From positions 1-64,000 of the forward strand of contig PKUH01000095.1 in NCBI GenBank assembly GCA_002869615.1: a stretch of 64,000 nt of DNA, read 5' to 3'. Positions 23,408 through 33,151 of this stretch are shown in pieces. Under the pieces are notes generated by a model. The model searched no databases. It saw only the letters and a list, made by a program, of their open reading frames with translations, and was not told the DNA's origin. The position numbers were made by a program, and so were the translations under genes. Each line of letters opens with the position of its first letter. Within the stretch, counting starts at the first letter, position 1. This DNA comes from Desulfuromonas sp. (GTDB taxonomy: Bacteria > Desulfobacterota > Desulfuromonadia > Desulfuromonadales > UBA2294).

Positions 23408-24295
23408 ATGGCCCGCAACCGTACCCTGCAAAACAAGCTCGAATACCTGGTTTTTTTACCTGTCGTTGTCTTCTTCAGAGCCCTGCCGCGAACCCTCTCC
23501 CTGCGCTGTGGCGAGCGACTCGGTTCACTCGCGCTAATCCTGATGGCCGGCCGCCGGAAACTGGTCCTGCGCAACCTGTCCCGCTCCTTCCCGGAAAAAA
23601 GTTCAAGCGAGATCGAAACCCTCTGCAAGAAAACATTCCGTCACATTGGCATCAGCGTTGCCGAGATGATCAATATCGACAGGTTCCACGGCAAACAAGA
23701 CCTTGATCGATACTTTACCTTTGAAGGACTTGAGCACCTCGAGGCGGCAAAATCCATGGGGCGGGGCGTTCTGCTTGCAACCGGCCATGTCGGGTTCTGG
23801 GAAATCGGCGCATTTTTCCTGCCGGAACTCGGGTTCAAGCCGGCCTTTGTAGCCAAAAAAGCAAAGAACCCATACATCAATGACTACATGATCCGCTTGC
23901 GCGAACATGGCGGCGCCCAGGTGATCGATGCCAACAAGGGAGCCCGGCAGATCGTCAAGAACCTGATGGAAGGGAACTGCGTCGGCGTTTTGATCGATCA
24001 CCACATGCACGCCAGGGAGGCCGTTCAGGTGCCGTTCTTCGATCGTCCGGCCTGGACCACCCCGATTATCACCCAGATCGCCATGAAACGGAACATCCCG
24101 GTCATTCCGATTTTTGTCTACAGAACTGAAGATTTCAAGTATCGGGTTGTTATCGACGCGGCAATCTTTCTCGAAGGCGAGATCAATGATGAGAATGTCA
24201 CTGCCAATACCGCTCGGCTGACCAACATCATCGAGGATGCGATCCGGGTCGAGCCGAGCCAGTGGTTCTGGGTCCACAAACGATGGAAACAATAA
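23408..24295 (+). CDS. LpxL/HtrB-family lysophospholipid or lipid A acyltransferase
   Basis: The 295-residue inner-membrane acyltransferase has the catalytic HX4E motif in TGHVGFWEIG. Typical LpxL segments include RNLSRSFPEKS, KKAKNPYINDYMIRLREHGG, LIDHHMHAREAVQVPFF and a C-terminal SQWFWVHKRWK. It most likely adds a secondary acyl chain to lipid A; a role in another lipid is possible. The trmL start lies two bases after its stop codon, so the genes are co-transcribed. Confidence 0.88.
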   Translation: MARNRTLQNKLEYLVFLPVVVFFRALPRTLSLRCGERLGSLALILMAGRRKLVLRNLSRSFPEKSSSEIETLCKKTFRHIGISVAEMINIDRFHGKQDLDRYFTFEGLEHLEAAKSMGRGVLLATGHVGFWEIGAFFLPELGFKPAFVAKKAKNPYINDYMIRLREHGGAQVIDANKGARQIVKNLMEGNCVGVLIDHHMHAREAVQVPFFDRPAWTTPIITQIAMKRNIPVIPIFVYRTEDFKYRVVIDAAIFLEGEINDENVTANTARLTNIIEDAIRVEPSQWFWVHKRWKQ

Positions 24296-24296
24296 C

Positions 24297-24773
24297 ATGC
24301 CGACCGTAAGCTGCCCCTTTCACATCGTTTTGATCGAACCGGAAATCCCGCCCAACACCGGAAATATCGCCCGTCTCTGCGCCGCCACGGGAAGTATTCT
24401 CCACCTTGTCGGCAAGCTCGGGTTTTCCCTTGACGACAAGCACCTCAAACGGGCCGGCCTTGATTACTGGCCATCGGTTCAACTCAGGCGGTGGACGTCT
24501 TTCGAGGAGTTGCGGATCAACTATCCGGATGGACGGTTCTGGTTCACTTCGAAGAAGGCTGAAAAAAGCTATGCCGGGGTCGGCTATAAAACCGGTGATT
24601 TCATCGTTTTTGGCAAGGAGACTCTCGGATTACCCGATACAATGATCGAAAATAACCGGGAACGGGCGATCCGGATACCGGTGAACAGCGACGCGGTCAG
24701 GAGTCTGAACCTGTCAACGGCGGCAGGGATTGTTCTTTATGAAGCACTCCGACAAACCGGCGTACTCAAATGA
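24297..24773 (+). CDS. trmL: tRNA (cytidine(34)-2'-O)-methyltransferase TrmL
   Basis: ATG at 24297 gives a 158-residue SPOUT methyltransferase, the length of E. coli TrmL. A longer open frame starting inside the acyltransferase is spurious. Motifs are IVLIEPEIPPNTGNIARLCAATG, LKRAGLDYWPSV, DFIVFGKETLGLP and VRSLNLSTAAGIVLYEALRQ, the trefoil-knot SAM site. It methylates the wobble ribose of tRNA-Leu isoacceptors. It converges on the alkyltransferase homologue, with 8 bp of 3' overlap. Confidence 0.95.
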   Translation: MPTVSCPFHIVLIEPEIPPNTGNIARLCAATGSILHLVGKLGFSLDDKHLKRAGLDYWPSVQLRRWTSFEELRINYPDGRFWFTSKKAEKSYAGVGYKTGDFIVFGKETLGLPDTMIENNRERAIRIPVNSDAVRSLNLSTAAGIVLYEALRQTGVLK

Positions 24774-25266
24774 CAGCATGTTGCCGTTCAAACGCCAGCA
24801 GCCATTCCTTGGTGGCAATTCCGGAACCACCCGAATAACCGGTCATCTTGCCGGTCGAGCCAACGATACGATGAAACGGCACAATAATCGGTATCGGGTT
24901 GGCGGCCATTACCCGCCCGACAGCACGGGCCGCTTGAGCATGCCCGGACAGCTCGGCGAGGGCACCGTAAGAGAGGATCTGACCAAACGGAACACCTTGC
25001 AGGCAGTCCAGAACGTCGCGTGAAAATGGCGACAATCCATCAAGACATAGCGGCAGTTCAAAGACGAAACGTTCACCGGAAAAGTACTCCTGCAGCTGCT
25101 TAGCGGCCTCTTCACTGACCGCATTGGCGGACTGCTCACTCTGAACCTCGAACCGTGACAACTTGGCATTGCTGCCGGGGTTGAATCCAACCGCGACAAC
25201 GGCATTTTCATCGGCAATCACCCGGAGCAGACCGAGCGGCGTAGCAACATCACTCAGAGACTTCAT
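24766..25266 (-). CDS. O6-alkylguanine-DNA alkyltransferase homologue lacking the catalytic Cys (PFHR)
   Basis: This 166-residue full-length Ogt/MGMT-type protein has an N-terminal RNase H-like region and a C-terminal domain with SYGALAELSG, RAVGRVMAANP and GYSGG. The active-site motif PCHR is PFHR here: the codon at 24876-24874 is TTT (Phe131) where Cys (TGT or TGC) is expected. It therefore cannot accept the alkyl group. Alkyltransferase-like proteins also lack Cys (often Trp) and flag damage for excision repair, but they are shorter. Its start overlaps the murJ stop (ATGA). Confidence 0.9.
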   Translation of the reverse strand: MKSLSDVATPLGLLRVIADENAVVAVGFNPGSNAKLSRFEVQSEQSANAVSEEAAKQLQEYFSGERFVFELPLCLDGLSPFSRDVLDCLQGVPFGQILSYGALAELSGHAQAARAVGRVMAANPIPIIVPFHRIVGSTGKMTGYSGGSGIATKEWLLAFERQHAVI

Positions 25267-26828
25267 CGATCCTTCTTTCTTCGCAAAATACTACCGAGCT
25301 CATTAAGGGCGTTCACCCCGAACAGCCTGCAGATGACCAGATATATCGCACCTCCGGAAAAGACAGCGGTCAGAAGGACAGCGGAATTGCGAATCCGTTC
25401 AGTATCGGCATTCCAATGACCAAACTGCAAGACCGCCCAGACGACCACAGACATGACCAAAAGCGCGGGAGCCACCTTGACAAGCATCACTGAAAGGGAT
25501 GACAGCCGCAGCCCGCCGATGCGGCGCTGAATCAACCAGAGGAGAACGATGGCATTAAACAATGATGCCAGGGTCAGGGCAACAGCGAGACCGACATGAG
25601 CCCAGAACTGCATCAGGAGAAGTCCGAGCCCGGCGTTTGCCAGCAGTGTCCAGAAAGATACCCAGACCGGTGTCCGCGTGTCCTTCATGGCGTAAAAGGC
25701 CGGGACGACGACCCGGCTCAGCCCGACACAAATCAATCCCGGTGCATAGGCGACCAGCGCCAGGCCCGATTGGCGGACTGCAGCGGCGGTAAACTCGCCG
25801 CTCATAAAGAAAACCGAATAGACCGGAACGGCACAGAGCATAAGGCCGAGCGTTGCCGGCAGAATCAGAAACAACAACAGTTCAAAGGAATAATGCAAGG
25901 ATTCCCTGAAACCATCGAGATCATCATCTGCAAGTTGCCGACTCATCGCCGGCAACACCGCCTGGGCCAAAGAGGCAATGATGATTCCCTGGGGAAACTC
26001 GAAGAGACGTTGTCCATAGTAAAGATAAGAGACCGAACCTTCGGGCAGAAATGAGGCCAGCAGGCGGGTCACAACGACGTTAATCTGGTAAATTGCCACC
26101 CCGGCAATACCGGGGAGCATCAGCAGTGAGATCTGCCGAATCGCCGGATGGGAAAAGTTAAACGATGGCTTGAGGCTGTAGCCGAAGCGGAACAGGAGCG
26201 GAAACTGCATCAGTAATTGCAAAATACCACCGAGCAGTACGCCGATGGCCAGTGCTGCTATCGGGGTCTCAAGCCGGGGCGACAACAGAACAGCCGCCCC
26301 GATCATCGACAGGTTGAGCACAACCGGCGAAAATGAGGGCAGAAAATAATGGCCTCGAACATTGAGGATGCCGGTTACCAGCGCCAGCAATGAAACAAAT
26401 AATATGTACGGAAACATCAACCGGTTCAGCATGTCGGTTAATTCAAGCTTCCCCGGAACCGCTTCAAATCCAAAACCGATCAAGCGTACAACTTCCGGCG
26501 AAGCAACAATACCGATAACCGTGACAGCCGCCATGATGACAAACAACAGCGTAAAGCAGATAGAGGCGACCCGGCGGGCTTCTTCCTCACCCTCTTTATG
26601 GTAGATATCGGAGAAGGTTGGAACGAATGCTGCGGTCAACGATCCTTCAGCAAAAAAACGCCGTAAAAGGTTCGGGATGGTAAATGCCATGAAAAAAGCA
26701 TCTGTGACAAAACCGGCACCGAACAGTCTGGCGACGACAATATCGCGTACCAGTCCGGCGACACGGCTGACGCCGGTAGCGGCTCCCATTAAACCTGTAG
26801 CCATGGCTATTCTGTGCTTCTCTGACAT
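25263..26828 (-). CDS. murJ: Lipid II flippase MurJ
   Basis: The 521-residue polytopic membrane protein starts MSEKHRIAMATGLMGAATGVSRVAGLVRDIV, the classical MurJ/MviN N-terminus. It has RRFFAEGSLTAAFVP and about 14 membrane spans. It flips lipid II for peptidoglycan synthesis. A TTG-initiated extension to 26864 is unlikely; ATG at 26828 lacks a clear ribosome binding site. It is followed directly by the alkyltransferase homologue and is divergent from rpsT. Confidence 0.95.
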   Translation of the reverse strand: MSEKHRIAMATGLMGAATGVSRVAGLVRDIVVARLFGAGFVTDAFFMAFTIPNLLRRFFAEGSLTAAFVPTFSDIYHKEGEEEARRVASICFTLLFVIMAAVTVIGIVASPEVVRLIGFGFEAVPGKLELTDMLNRLMFPYILFVSLLALVTGILNVRGHYFLPSFSPVVLNLSMIGAAVLLSPRLETPIAALAIGVLLGGILQLLMQFPLLFRFGYSLKPSFNFSHPAIRQISLLMLPGIAGVAIYQINVVVTRLLASFLPEGSVSYLYYGQRLFEFPQGIIIASLAQAVLPAMSRQLADDDLDGFRESLHYSFELLLFLILPATLGLMLCAVPVYSVFFMSGEFTAAAVRQSGLALVAYAPGLICVGLSRVVVPAFYAMKDTRTPVWVSFWTLLANAGLGLLLMQFWAHVGLAVALTLASLFNAIVLLWLIQRRIGGLRLSSLSVMLVKVAPALLVMSVVVWAVLQFGHWNADTERIRNSAVLLTAVFSGGAIYLVICRLFGVNALNELGSILRRKKDR

Positions 26829-26991
26829 TCTGAATGATTTAACACACCGATATGGCGGTCGCAACGAATTTCATGTAGCAGACGTTTCGGGCCATGCGAC
26901 TTTCAAGGATTATATTATTTTAATCCTGATTAAAAGGGCTACAATCCCAGCATTTCAGGGGGTTTACGTTTCCAGATTAGCATATTTTAAC

Positions 26992-27020
26992 TTGACTGCA
27001 CGTTTCGACAATGGTAAAAG
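26992..27020 (+). promoter_or_regulatory. Putative rpsT promoter
   Basis: TTGACT at 26992-26997 and TAAAAG at 27015-27020, with 17 bp spacing, lie 45 bases before the rpsT start. Confidence 0.5.
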
Positions 27021-27064
27021 AACGCTCCGTTAAACAATCAATCAATTTTCTGGAGGAATCAAGA

Positions 27065-27328
27065 GTGGCCAACCATAAATCTGCTATCAAGAGAAATCGT
27101 CAGAACGCAATTCGCAATGCCCGCAACACTCATGTCCGCACGACCATGCGCACGTATGTCAAAAATTTCCGTACTGCCGTTGCTGATGGCGACAAGGAAG
27201 CAGCAACTGCGGCGCTGAAGGTTGTCGTACCATATATTGACAAGGCTTCAACCAAAGGCGTTATTCATAAGGCGACTGCCAGCCGCAAGATTTCCCGCCT
27301 GAACAAGCTGATGAATACCCTCGACTAG
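27065..27328 (+). CDS. rpsT: 30S ribosomal protein S20
   Basis: The 87-residue protein (VANHKSAIKRNRQNAIRNARN) starts with GTG at 27065, placed eight bases after GGAGG. A longer ATG frame from 27011 runs through that ribosome binding site and is not used. S20 binds 16S rRNA early in 30S assembly. It ends in TAG, which matters for the UAG discussion, because UAG is a working stop in this genome. It is monocistronic. Confidence 0.97.
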   Translation: MANHKSAIKRNRQNAIRNARNTHVRTTMRTYVKNFRTAVADGDKEAATAALKVVVPYIDKASTKGVIHKATASRKISRLNKLMNTLD

Positions 27329-27349
27329 ACGGTATAACAAATTATATTT

Positions 27350-27381
27350 AAAAGGCCTGAACATCTGTTCAGGCCTTTTTT
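27350..27381 (+). terminator. Terminator of rpsT
   Basis: AAAGGCCTGAAC-ATCT-GTTCAGGCCTTT is followed by further T. It can also serve holA on the opposite strand. Confidence 0.93.
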
Positions 27382-27403
27382 GTAGTTACTCGCTGCTATT
27401 GAA

Positions 27404-28408
27404 TCAGGCCTCGAGACCGGAAATCTCGAGCAGCAGCTCCTCGAGAAGCGCCCCGGGATTATTGCCGGTCGACTTGAGGGCGATATCGGTCGTCAAGAAA
27501 AGCTCAAAAGAACGGCGATACTGTTTGTGATTAAACAGTTTGGCCTGCTTGAGCAAACCATCGATGAAATATGGGTTTACGCCGATCCTCTTGGAAATAT
27601 CCTTGCGTCCGACCCGCTCATCAATCAGCTCTCGCGACATCCAGAGCTGGCGAAAGTGGCGCGCCAACATGCTCAGGACAACCAGCGGAGCGATCCCTTC
27701 ATCGAGCAGTCGACCGAGCAGGCGGAGGGCCTCCCCGGCATCGCGCTGCCCGATCGCGTTGACCATATCGAAGATACTGTCAACCCGGGTATCAGAGACA
27801 ATCTCCTCGACATCAGAAACATCGACCAGGGTGCGCTCCTGCCCGACGTACTGAAAGAGTTTCTGCAGTTCGCCGTCGATCTCCATCAGGCTGGTTCCGG
27901 AGCGTCGACAAAACAGTGCCAGGGCATCTTCGGTAAAGCGGTATCCAGCCGCCCCAGCCTGATCCTTGACAAAAGACGGTATCTGGTTTTCATACAACCC
28001 CCTGAATTCGACCAGGGCACCTTTCTTTGCAAACTGCTGAAAGAATTTCTTTCTTTTGTCAATTTTATCTCCAACCATAACCAGGCATGTCTCAGGAACC
28101 GGTTCTTCGACATAAGGAGACAGGGCATCGAGGTCAACCGCCGGCAGCTTATCGGCCTCCTTGACGACGACCATCCTTTTCGGCGCAAAGACCGGGAGCG
28201 TGCGGATACTATCGAGAAGGTCCTCTATCCTGGTCTCTTTGCCATGATAAACCTGGAAATTGAAGTCACGGGCATCTGCGGCAACAATGGCATCGATGAG
28301 TTGTTTGAGGGTGCGCTGAATAAAGAACGATTCCGAGCCATAAAGATAAATCAAACCAGGGATTTCGGCCGACTTGATTTTTTTCTGCAACTCACCGGGC
28401 GTCATCAT
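27404..28408 (-). CDS. holA: DNA polymerase III subunit delta
   Basis: The 334-residue clamp-loader delta subunit has the divergent AAA+ fold (LIYLYGSESFFIQRTLKQL, FAPKRMVVVKEADKLP), DTRVDSIFDMVNAIGQRDAGEAL and the C-terminal collar LFLTTDIALKSTGNNPGALLEELLL. It opens the beta clamp. Start and lptE stop overlap as ATGA. It lies in the leuS-lptE-holA operon. Confidence 0.95.
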   Translation of the reverse strand: MMTPGELQKKIKSAEIPGLIYLYGSESFFIQRTLKQLIDAIVAADARDFNFQVYHGKETRIEDLLDSIRTLPVFAPKRMVVVKEADKLPAVDLDALSPYVEEPVPETCLVMVGDKIDKRKKFFQQFAKKGALVEFRGLYENQIPSFVKDQAGAAGYRFTEDALALFCRRSGTSLMEIDGELQKLFQYVGQERTLVDVSDVEEIVSDTRVDSIFDMVNAIGQRDAGEALRLLGRLLDEGIAPLVVLSMLARHFRQLWMSRELIDERVGRKDISKRIGVNPYFIDGLLKQAKLFNHKQYRRSFELFLTTDIALKSTGNNPGALLEELLLEISGLEA

Positions 28409-28926
28409 TCCCCTCCGAAACCTGTGGCCATCTGCCAGGCGAGGTCTTCTGCGATCCGCTCTGAAAGCGCCTTCTGGGCTGCTGATTCCCGATCTTCCTG
28501 GGCGATAATTGACGTGCCATAAGTGACAAAGTCATGATAACGAACAATCTCACCCCGCCAGAGGATTTTACCATCACTCAGTCTTTTCAGGCTGGCGCCA
28601 ACCCGCACTGTCATACGGTATGATTGAATATTATCGAGTGAATCATAACTGATGGCCGCCAGACGGTACTGCAAAATCTGGCCCTGCAGAACAGCTTCGG
28701 CCGCCTCTTGAGACTCAACCAGAACGACCTCGGACTGTCGCATCAACCTGAGATTCGTACTGGCGGTGATATAGCTTTCAAGATAGGGCTCGGCGGTCAG
28801 ATTTTCAAACAGGTTAACCTTGATCCGGGAGATATCACCGGGCAGAGCATGAGTTGCTCCGCTGAACTGATAACCACACCCTGCAACGAACAACAGGAGC
28901 GTAAAAATGTATATTCTGATGATCAA
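28405..28926 (-). CDS. lptE: LPS-assembly lipoprotein LptE
   Basis: The 173-residue lipoprotein has a lipobox FVAGC with Cys at residue 17, followed by GYQFSG, typical of LptE. The LptE fold is suggested by [28 protein letters not shown] and by its place between leuS and holA, a well-known gene order. It helps LptD insert LPS in the outer membrane. Both ends overlap the neighbours by four bases. Confidence 0.92.
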   Translation of the reverse strand: MIIRIYIFTLLLFVAGCGYQFSGATHALPGDISRIKVNLFENLTAEPYLESYITASTNLRLMRQSEVVLVESQEAAEAVLQGQILQYRLAAISYDSLDNIQSYRMTVRVGASLKRLSDGKILWRGEIVRYHDFVTYGTSIIAQEDRESAAQKALSERIAEDLAWQMATGFGGE

Positions 28927-31475
28927 GAGACAACCACATTCACAAGGCGTCCTGGAATAACAATAACTTTCCGGACGGTTTTGTCAGCAATAAAGCGAGC
29001 GACATTCTCTTCTTCAATTGCGGCTTCTTTCAGATCATCCTCGGCAATATCGGCCGGCACCTTAACCTTGCCGCGAACTTTGCCATTGACCTGGACAACA
29101 ATCAGCTTACTCTCTTCAACCAGCGCTGCCTCATCCCATTGCGGCCAGGATCCGGTCGACAGCCGATCTTCATTTCCAAGCAGGCTCCACATCTCTTCGG
29201 CAACATGCGGTACGAACGGTGTCAGCAGAACAACAACGGTTTCCAGTGCCTCGCGCATAACCTCAGGGTGCTGATCTTTTTCAGCAAAACCATAGATAGC
29301 ATTGACCAGTTCCATAATCGCGGCAATAGCCGTATTGAAATGGAATCGGCCGTCAATATCGTCGGTGACTTTTTTGATTGTCTTGTGAACAATCCGCCGG
29401 AGATCACGACCTTTCCCTTCGGCCGAAGTCGCCGGTGCAACATCACGAATCAATTCGAAGTTATCAAAAACACCACGCCAGACCCGGTTCAGGAAACGAT
29501 AGCACCCCTCAACACCCTGTTCGTTCCACTCAAGGTCCTTTTCCGGCGGTGACGCGAAAAGAGAGAATAACCGGGCCGTATCAGCGCCGTAATGCTGAAT
29601 CAGGTGGTCCGGGTCGACAACATTCTTCTTCGACTTACTCATCTTTTCATTACGCCCGGTGACGACGCTATTCTGACATTTGGTACAGGTACCGTCGACA
29701 ATCTCTTCCGGATAGAGCCAGCCATGCTCGGGGCACTCCTTGGTCTCCATACAGACCATACCCTGGGTCAGCAGGTTGGTAAAAGGCTCGTCGATATCCA
29801 TCAACCCGAGATCGCGCAGAACCTTGGTATAAAACCGGGCATACAGAAGATGCATGACGGCGTGTTCTACTCCGCCGATATACTGATCAACGGGCATCCA
29901 GTACTCGGCCCTCGATTTATCAAGAACGCCCTGATCGTAATCAGCACAGGCATAGCGGGCAAAATACCAGGAACTTTCAACAAACGTATCAAACGTGTCG
30001 GTCTCGCGCCGGGCTGGCTTGCCGCATGCCGGACAATCGGTTCCGGCAAAAGACTCGAGGGCGGCCAGCGGGCTCCCCCCCCCGCCGGTAAATTTGACGT
30101 CGGTCGGCAGAACGACCGGCAACTGATCTTCCGGGACCGGAACCACTCCGCAGGCATCACAGTAAACAACCGGAATCGGCGTCCCCCAGTAACGCTGCCG
30201 GGAAACACCCCAGTCACGTAAACGGAAATTGACCGCTTTTGTTCCAAGGCCTTCAGCCTCGAGATAATCTGCTATTTCTTCCTTGGCCGTCTCATTATCA
30301 AGCCCGTCAAAGCTTCCGGAATTCGCCATCGTACCGGGTCCGGTCCACGCTTCGGACATTGAGTCGACATCCAGAGCCTCATCCGGCTGGATAACGACCA
30401 CCATTGGCAGGTCATATTTTTTCGCAAACTCAAAGTCACGCTGATCGTGGGTCGGAACAGCCATAACCGCACCGGTTCCGTAATCCATCAACACAAAATT
30501 GGCAATATAGACAGGCATCTTCCGACCGCTGACCGGGTTGATGCAATAACTTCCGGTAAAAACACCCTCTTTTTCGTAATCCTCGCTGGTTCGCTTGTTT
30601 TTATCCTGCTTGCCAACCTTGGCAATAAAGGCTTCTACGTCCTTCCTGTTATCTCCGGTTGTCAGTTCAAGGGCTTTTGGATGTTCCGGTGCAAGGCTCA
30701 TGAAGGTTGCGCCATACAGAGTGTCCTGTCGGGTGGTGAATATCCGGATCGATTGCTCACTATTTTCAAGCGGGAAGTCTATTTCACAACCGATACTTTT
30801 ACCGATCCAGTTGCGTTGCATGGTCAGAACAGATTCCGGCCAGCCATCGAGTTGATCTATACATTCAAGCAACTCTTCGGCGTAGTCGGTGATCCGAAAG
30901 AACCACTGCTCAAGCTCTTTATCAACGACCTCGTTGTCACAACGCCAGCAGCAGCCATCCTCAACCTGTTCGTTGGCCAGTACCGTCTCACAATCGGGGC
31001 ACCAGTTCACCGAAGAGCTTTTCTTGTAGGCCAGGCCCTGTTCCAGCATTTTCAGAAAGACCAGTTGTTCCCAACGATAGTAATCGGCATCGCATGTCGC
31101 AAATTCCCGATTCCAGTCATACGACAGGCCCATGCGTTTAAGCTGAACCCGCATGTTATCGATGTTTTCATAGGTCCACTTGGCCGGATGGGTGCCATGC
31201 TGGATCGCCGCATTTTCAGCCGGCATGCCGAAAGCATCCCATCCCATCGGATGGAGGACATTGAAACCCTGCATTGTCTTGAAACGGGCGACAACATCGC
31301 CAATCGAGTAATTACGAACGTGCCCCATGTGAATCCGGCCTGACGGATAAGGGAACATTTCAAGGACATAATATTTCGGACGGTCCGAATCCTCGGAAAC
31401 AGCAAACGATTCTTCCGACTCCCAGATCTGCTGCCATTTCTTTTCGACAGCAGCGGCATCATAACGCTCTTGCAT
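28923..31475 (-). CDS. leuS: Leucyl-tRNA synthetase
   Basis: The 850-residue class Ia synthetase has HIGH as HMGH in [20 protein letters not shown] in [14 protein letters not shown], an editing domain ([13 protein letters not shown]) and zinc-type Cys pairs. ATG at 31475 ([15 protein letters not shown]) is preceded by AGGTG. An open extension of 32 codons is not conserved in type. It heads the leuS-lptE-holA operon. Confidence 0.97.
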   Translation of the reverse strand: MQERYDAAAVEKKWQQIWESEESFAVSEDSDRPKYYVLEMFPYPSGRIHMGHVRNYSIGDVVARFKTMQGFNVLHPMGWDAFGMPAENAAIQHGTHPAKWTYENIDNMRVQLKRMGLSYDWNREFATCDADYYRWEQLVFLKMLEQGLAYKKSSSVNWCPDCETVLANEQVEDGCCWRCDNEVVDKELEQWFFRITDYAEELLECIDQLDGWPESVLTMQRNWIGKSIGCEIDFPLENSEQSIRIFTTRQDTLYGATFMSLAPEHPKALELTTGDNRKDVEAFIAKVGKQDKNKRTSEDYEKEGVFTGSYCINPVSGRKMPVYIANFVLMDYGTGAVMAVPTHDQRDFEFAKKYDLPMVVVIQPDEALDVDSMSEAWTGPGTMANSGSFDGLDNETAKEEIADYLEAEGLGTKAVNFRLRDWGVSRQRYWGTPIPVVYCDACGVVPVPEDQLPVVLPTDVKFTGGGGSPLAALESFAGTDCPACGKPARRETDTFDTFVESSWYFARYACADYDQGVLDKSRAEYWMPVDQYIGGVEHAVMHLLYARFYTKVLRDLGLMDIDEPFTNLLTQGMVCMETKECPEHGWLYPEEIVDGTCTKCQNSVVTGRNEKMSKSKKNVVDPDHLIQHYGADTARLFSLFASPPEKDLEWNEQGVEGCYRFLNRVWRGVFDNFELIRDVAPATSAEGKGRDLRRIVHKTIKKVTDDIDGRFHFNTAIAAIMELVNAIYGFAEKDQHPEVMREALETVVVLLTPFVPHVAEEMWSLLGNEDRLSTGSWPQWDEAALVEESKLIVVQVNGKVRGKVKVPADIAEDDLKEAAIEEENVARFIADKTVRKVIVIPGRLVNVVVS

Positions 31476-31504
31476 AAAAAACACCTGTAGGTAATTAGAA
31501 ACAG

Positions 31505-31526
31505 GAATACCGGCAACAGCCGGTAT
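31505..31526 (-). other. Hairpin between infA and leuS
   Basis: ATACCGGC-AACA-GCCGGTAT forms an 8-bp perfect stem, but only a weak T-rich tail follows on the minus strand. It could be a partial terminator or a processing site. Confidence 0.4.
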
Positions 31527-31594
31527 CAACACTGACAGATTCAAATTTACCAGCCCGGCATTGCGACGCATCGCCAGACTGGTGATCGTTCTGC

Positions 31595-31813
31595 TTATTT
31601 CTCCCGATAGGTAATACGGCCACGGGTCAGATCATACGGCGACAACTCAACGGTCACCCGGTCACCCGGAAGAATCCGGATATAATATTTCCGCATTTTT
31701 CCCGAAATGTGGGCCAGAACGACATGGTCGTTGTCGAGTTTAACCCGAAACATTGCATTCGGTAGCGGCTCAATAACTTCACCTTCAACTTCAATCGCTT
31801 CTTCTTTAGCCAA
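31595..31813 (-). CDS. infA: Translation initiation factor IF-1
   Basis: The 72-residue OB-fold protein [26 protein letters not shown]...[15 protein letters not shown] has standard length and sequence. It binds the 30S A site during initiation. It follows the chemosensory cluster in the same direction with a 32-bp gap. Confidence 0.98.
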   Translation of the reverse strand: MAKEEAIEVEGEVIEPLPNAMFRVKLDNDHVVLAHISGKMRKYYIRILPGDRVTVELSPYDLTRGRITYREK

Positions 31814-31845
31814 AAGACTTCTCCTTCACATGCGCTTTATTATAA

Positions 31846-32220
31846 TCAGATATTCAGTAACCGCCTGGTCACATCAATGATTTTGGTCGTCTGGATCGGT
31901 TTGGTGATATAGTCGTTCGCACCGATTGCCATGGCCCTTTCCTTGTCCTCATTGGCACCCTCGGTCGTAATGATAACGATGGGGACATCCTTGTAGTTCG
32001 GATCATTCCGAACCAGGCTAACCAGTTTCAAGCCATCCATAATCGGCATATTGATATCGGTCAGAATGAGGTCAAACTTTTCCGCTGAAATCTTCTTCAG
32101 ACCATCAACACCATCGTTTGCTTCGGTGATATTGAGGCCTCGAACCCTCTTTAACGCAAACACAATAAGTTGACGCATAGTGGGTGAATCTTCAACAACG
32201 AGGACATTGAATGTCGACAT
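31846..32220 (-). CDS. CheY-like response regulator, last gene of the chemosensory operon
   Basis: The 124-residue single receiver has VVEDSPTMRQL, the phosphorylatable Asp in LILTDINMPIMDG, Thr in VIITTEG and Lys in ITKPIQ. It resembles the receiver at 42690-43073. With no output domain it acts as a phosphate shuttle or protein switch. Confidence 0.93.
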   Translation of the reverse strand: MSTFNVLVVEDSPTMRQLIVFALKRVRGLNITEANDGVDGLKKISAEKFDLILTDINMPIMDGLKLVSLVRNDPNYKDVPIVIITTEGANEDKERAMAIGANDYITKPIQTTKIIDVTRRLLNI

Positions 32221-32236
32221 TTATCCCTCCGGTACC

Positions 32237-33067
32237 TTACTTGGTCATCAGATCTATGAAGCCCTGAATCGTCGAGAGTTTTCGCTCCGATTCCGTATAG
32301 AGCTTCGAAGAAAAAATTGCGGTCGCAGCATGACCGGCCATCAACGTGAAGAGCTCATAGTCAACATCGCTGAATTTTTCCTTCTGAACCAATATTTTAT
32401 ATATGACAATAACGCCAATGACGTGTTCCTTGATTTTCAGGGGGATACAGACGAGAGGATGATGGAAATCCCTTTCGTACCCTTCGAGATCATCATTAAA
32501 GTAGTTTTCACCGGTCTTGGCCATTTCGCCGATAATCCCCTCACCCAGTTCAAAAGAAGGCAATTCGCTGTTCTGCAAGCCTTCACTGGCAACGGCCTGG
32601 AGTTTATTGGTCTTTTCGTCGAGCAGAAGGACCGAAAACTCTTCTGCCCCGATCAGGTTAATGACTATTTCAAGAATAACCTGAAGGACCTCCTTGAAAT
32701 CTAGCGTCGAATGCAGCTGATAAGAAGCAATGTAGAGATTTGCCAGCATGTTGTTTTCATTTTCAATCTCAACATAGCGGTTGGCAAAGTCGACATTTTC
32801 TGCTTCTACCTGCTTGATCCGGCCGAGAATTTCATTTTTTTCGTCTTCAAGCTTCTTGATTTTATCAAGCAGTTCACTCGAATCAGCAGAACCTTCCGAG
32901 CTTTTGAGTGCCTTCATCTGCTCTTCAATTTGCACAACCTGATAACGCAGACGTTCATTCTCTTTGAGCAGGTCGTGGGTAAAATCAGCCCCCTTCTTGA
33001 AAACCTGAAGAAACTCCTCAGCCCTTTTTTCCTGATCAGGCACTTGTTCTTTATCCTTTTCTGTCAT
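32237..33067 (-). CDS. Coiled-coil GAF-domain protein
   Basis: In this 276-residue protein residues ~1-105 form a charged coiled coil (DLLKENERLRYQVVQIEEQMK). Residues ~115-265 form a GAF domain (DFKEVLQVILEIVINLIGAEEFSVLLLD...GEGIIGEMAKTGENYF). No kinase or output domain. It lies between cheB and a cheY-like gene, so it may be a soluble input or scaffold of this chemosensory system. Confidence 0.87.
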   Translation of the reverse strand: MTEKDKEQVPDQEKRAEEFLQVFKKGADFTHDLLKENERLRYQVVQIEEQMKALKSSEGSADSSELLDKIKKLEDEKNEILGRIKQVEAENVDFANRYVEIENENNMLANLYIASYQLHSTLDFKEVLQVILEIVINLIGAEEFSVLLLDEKTNKLQAVASEGLQNSELPSFELGEGIIGEMAKTGENYFNDDLEGYERDFHHPLVCIPLKIKEHVIGVIVIYKILVQKEKFSDVDYELFTLMAGHAATAIFSSKLYTESERKLSTIQGFIDLMTK

Positions 33068-33151
33068 TTACCTCTCCTCGTAGCAGGAAAATCTAATCAG
33101 GACATCCTAACAGTCTCATTTGAAAATTTCCACAAATTACCACAGATTATT

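Noticed and set aside
24237-24296. Upstream extension of trmL inside the acyltransferase gene
   Set aside because: The family starts at the ATG at 24297 and the extension is out-of-frame acyltransferase sequence.
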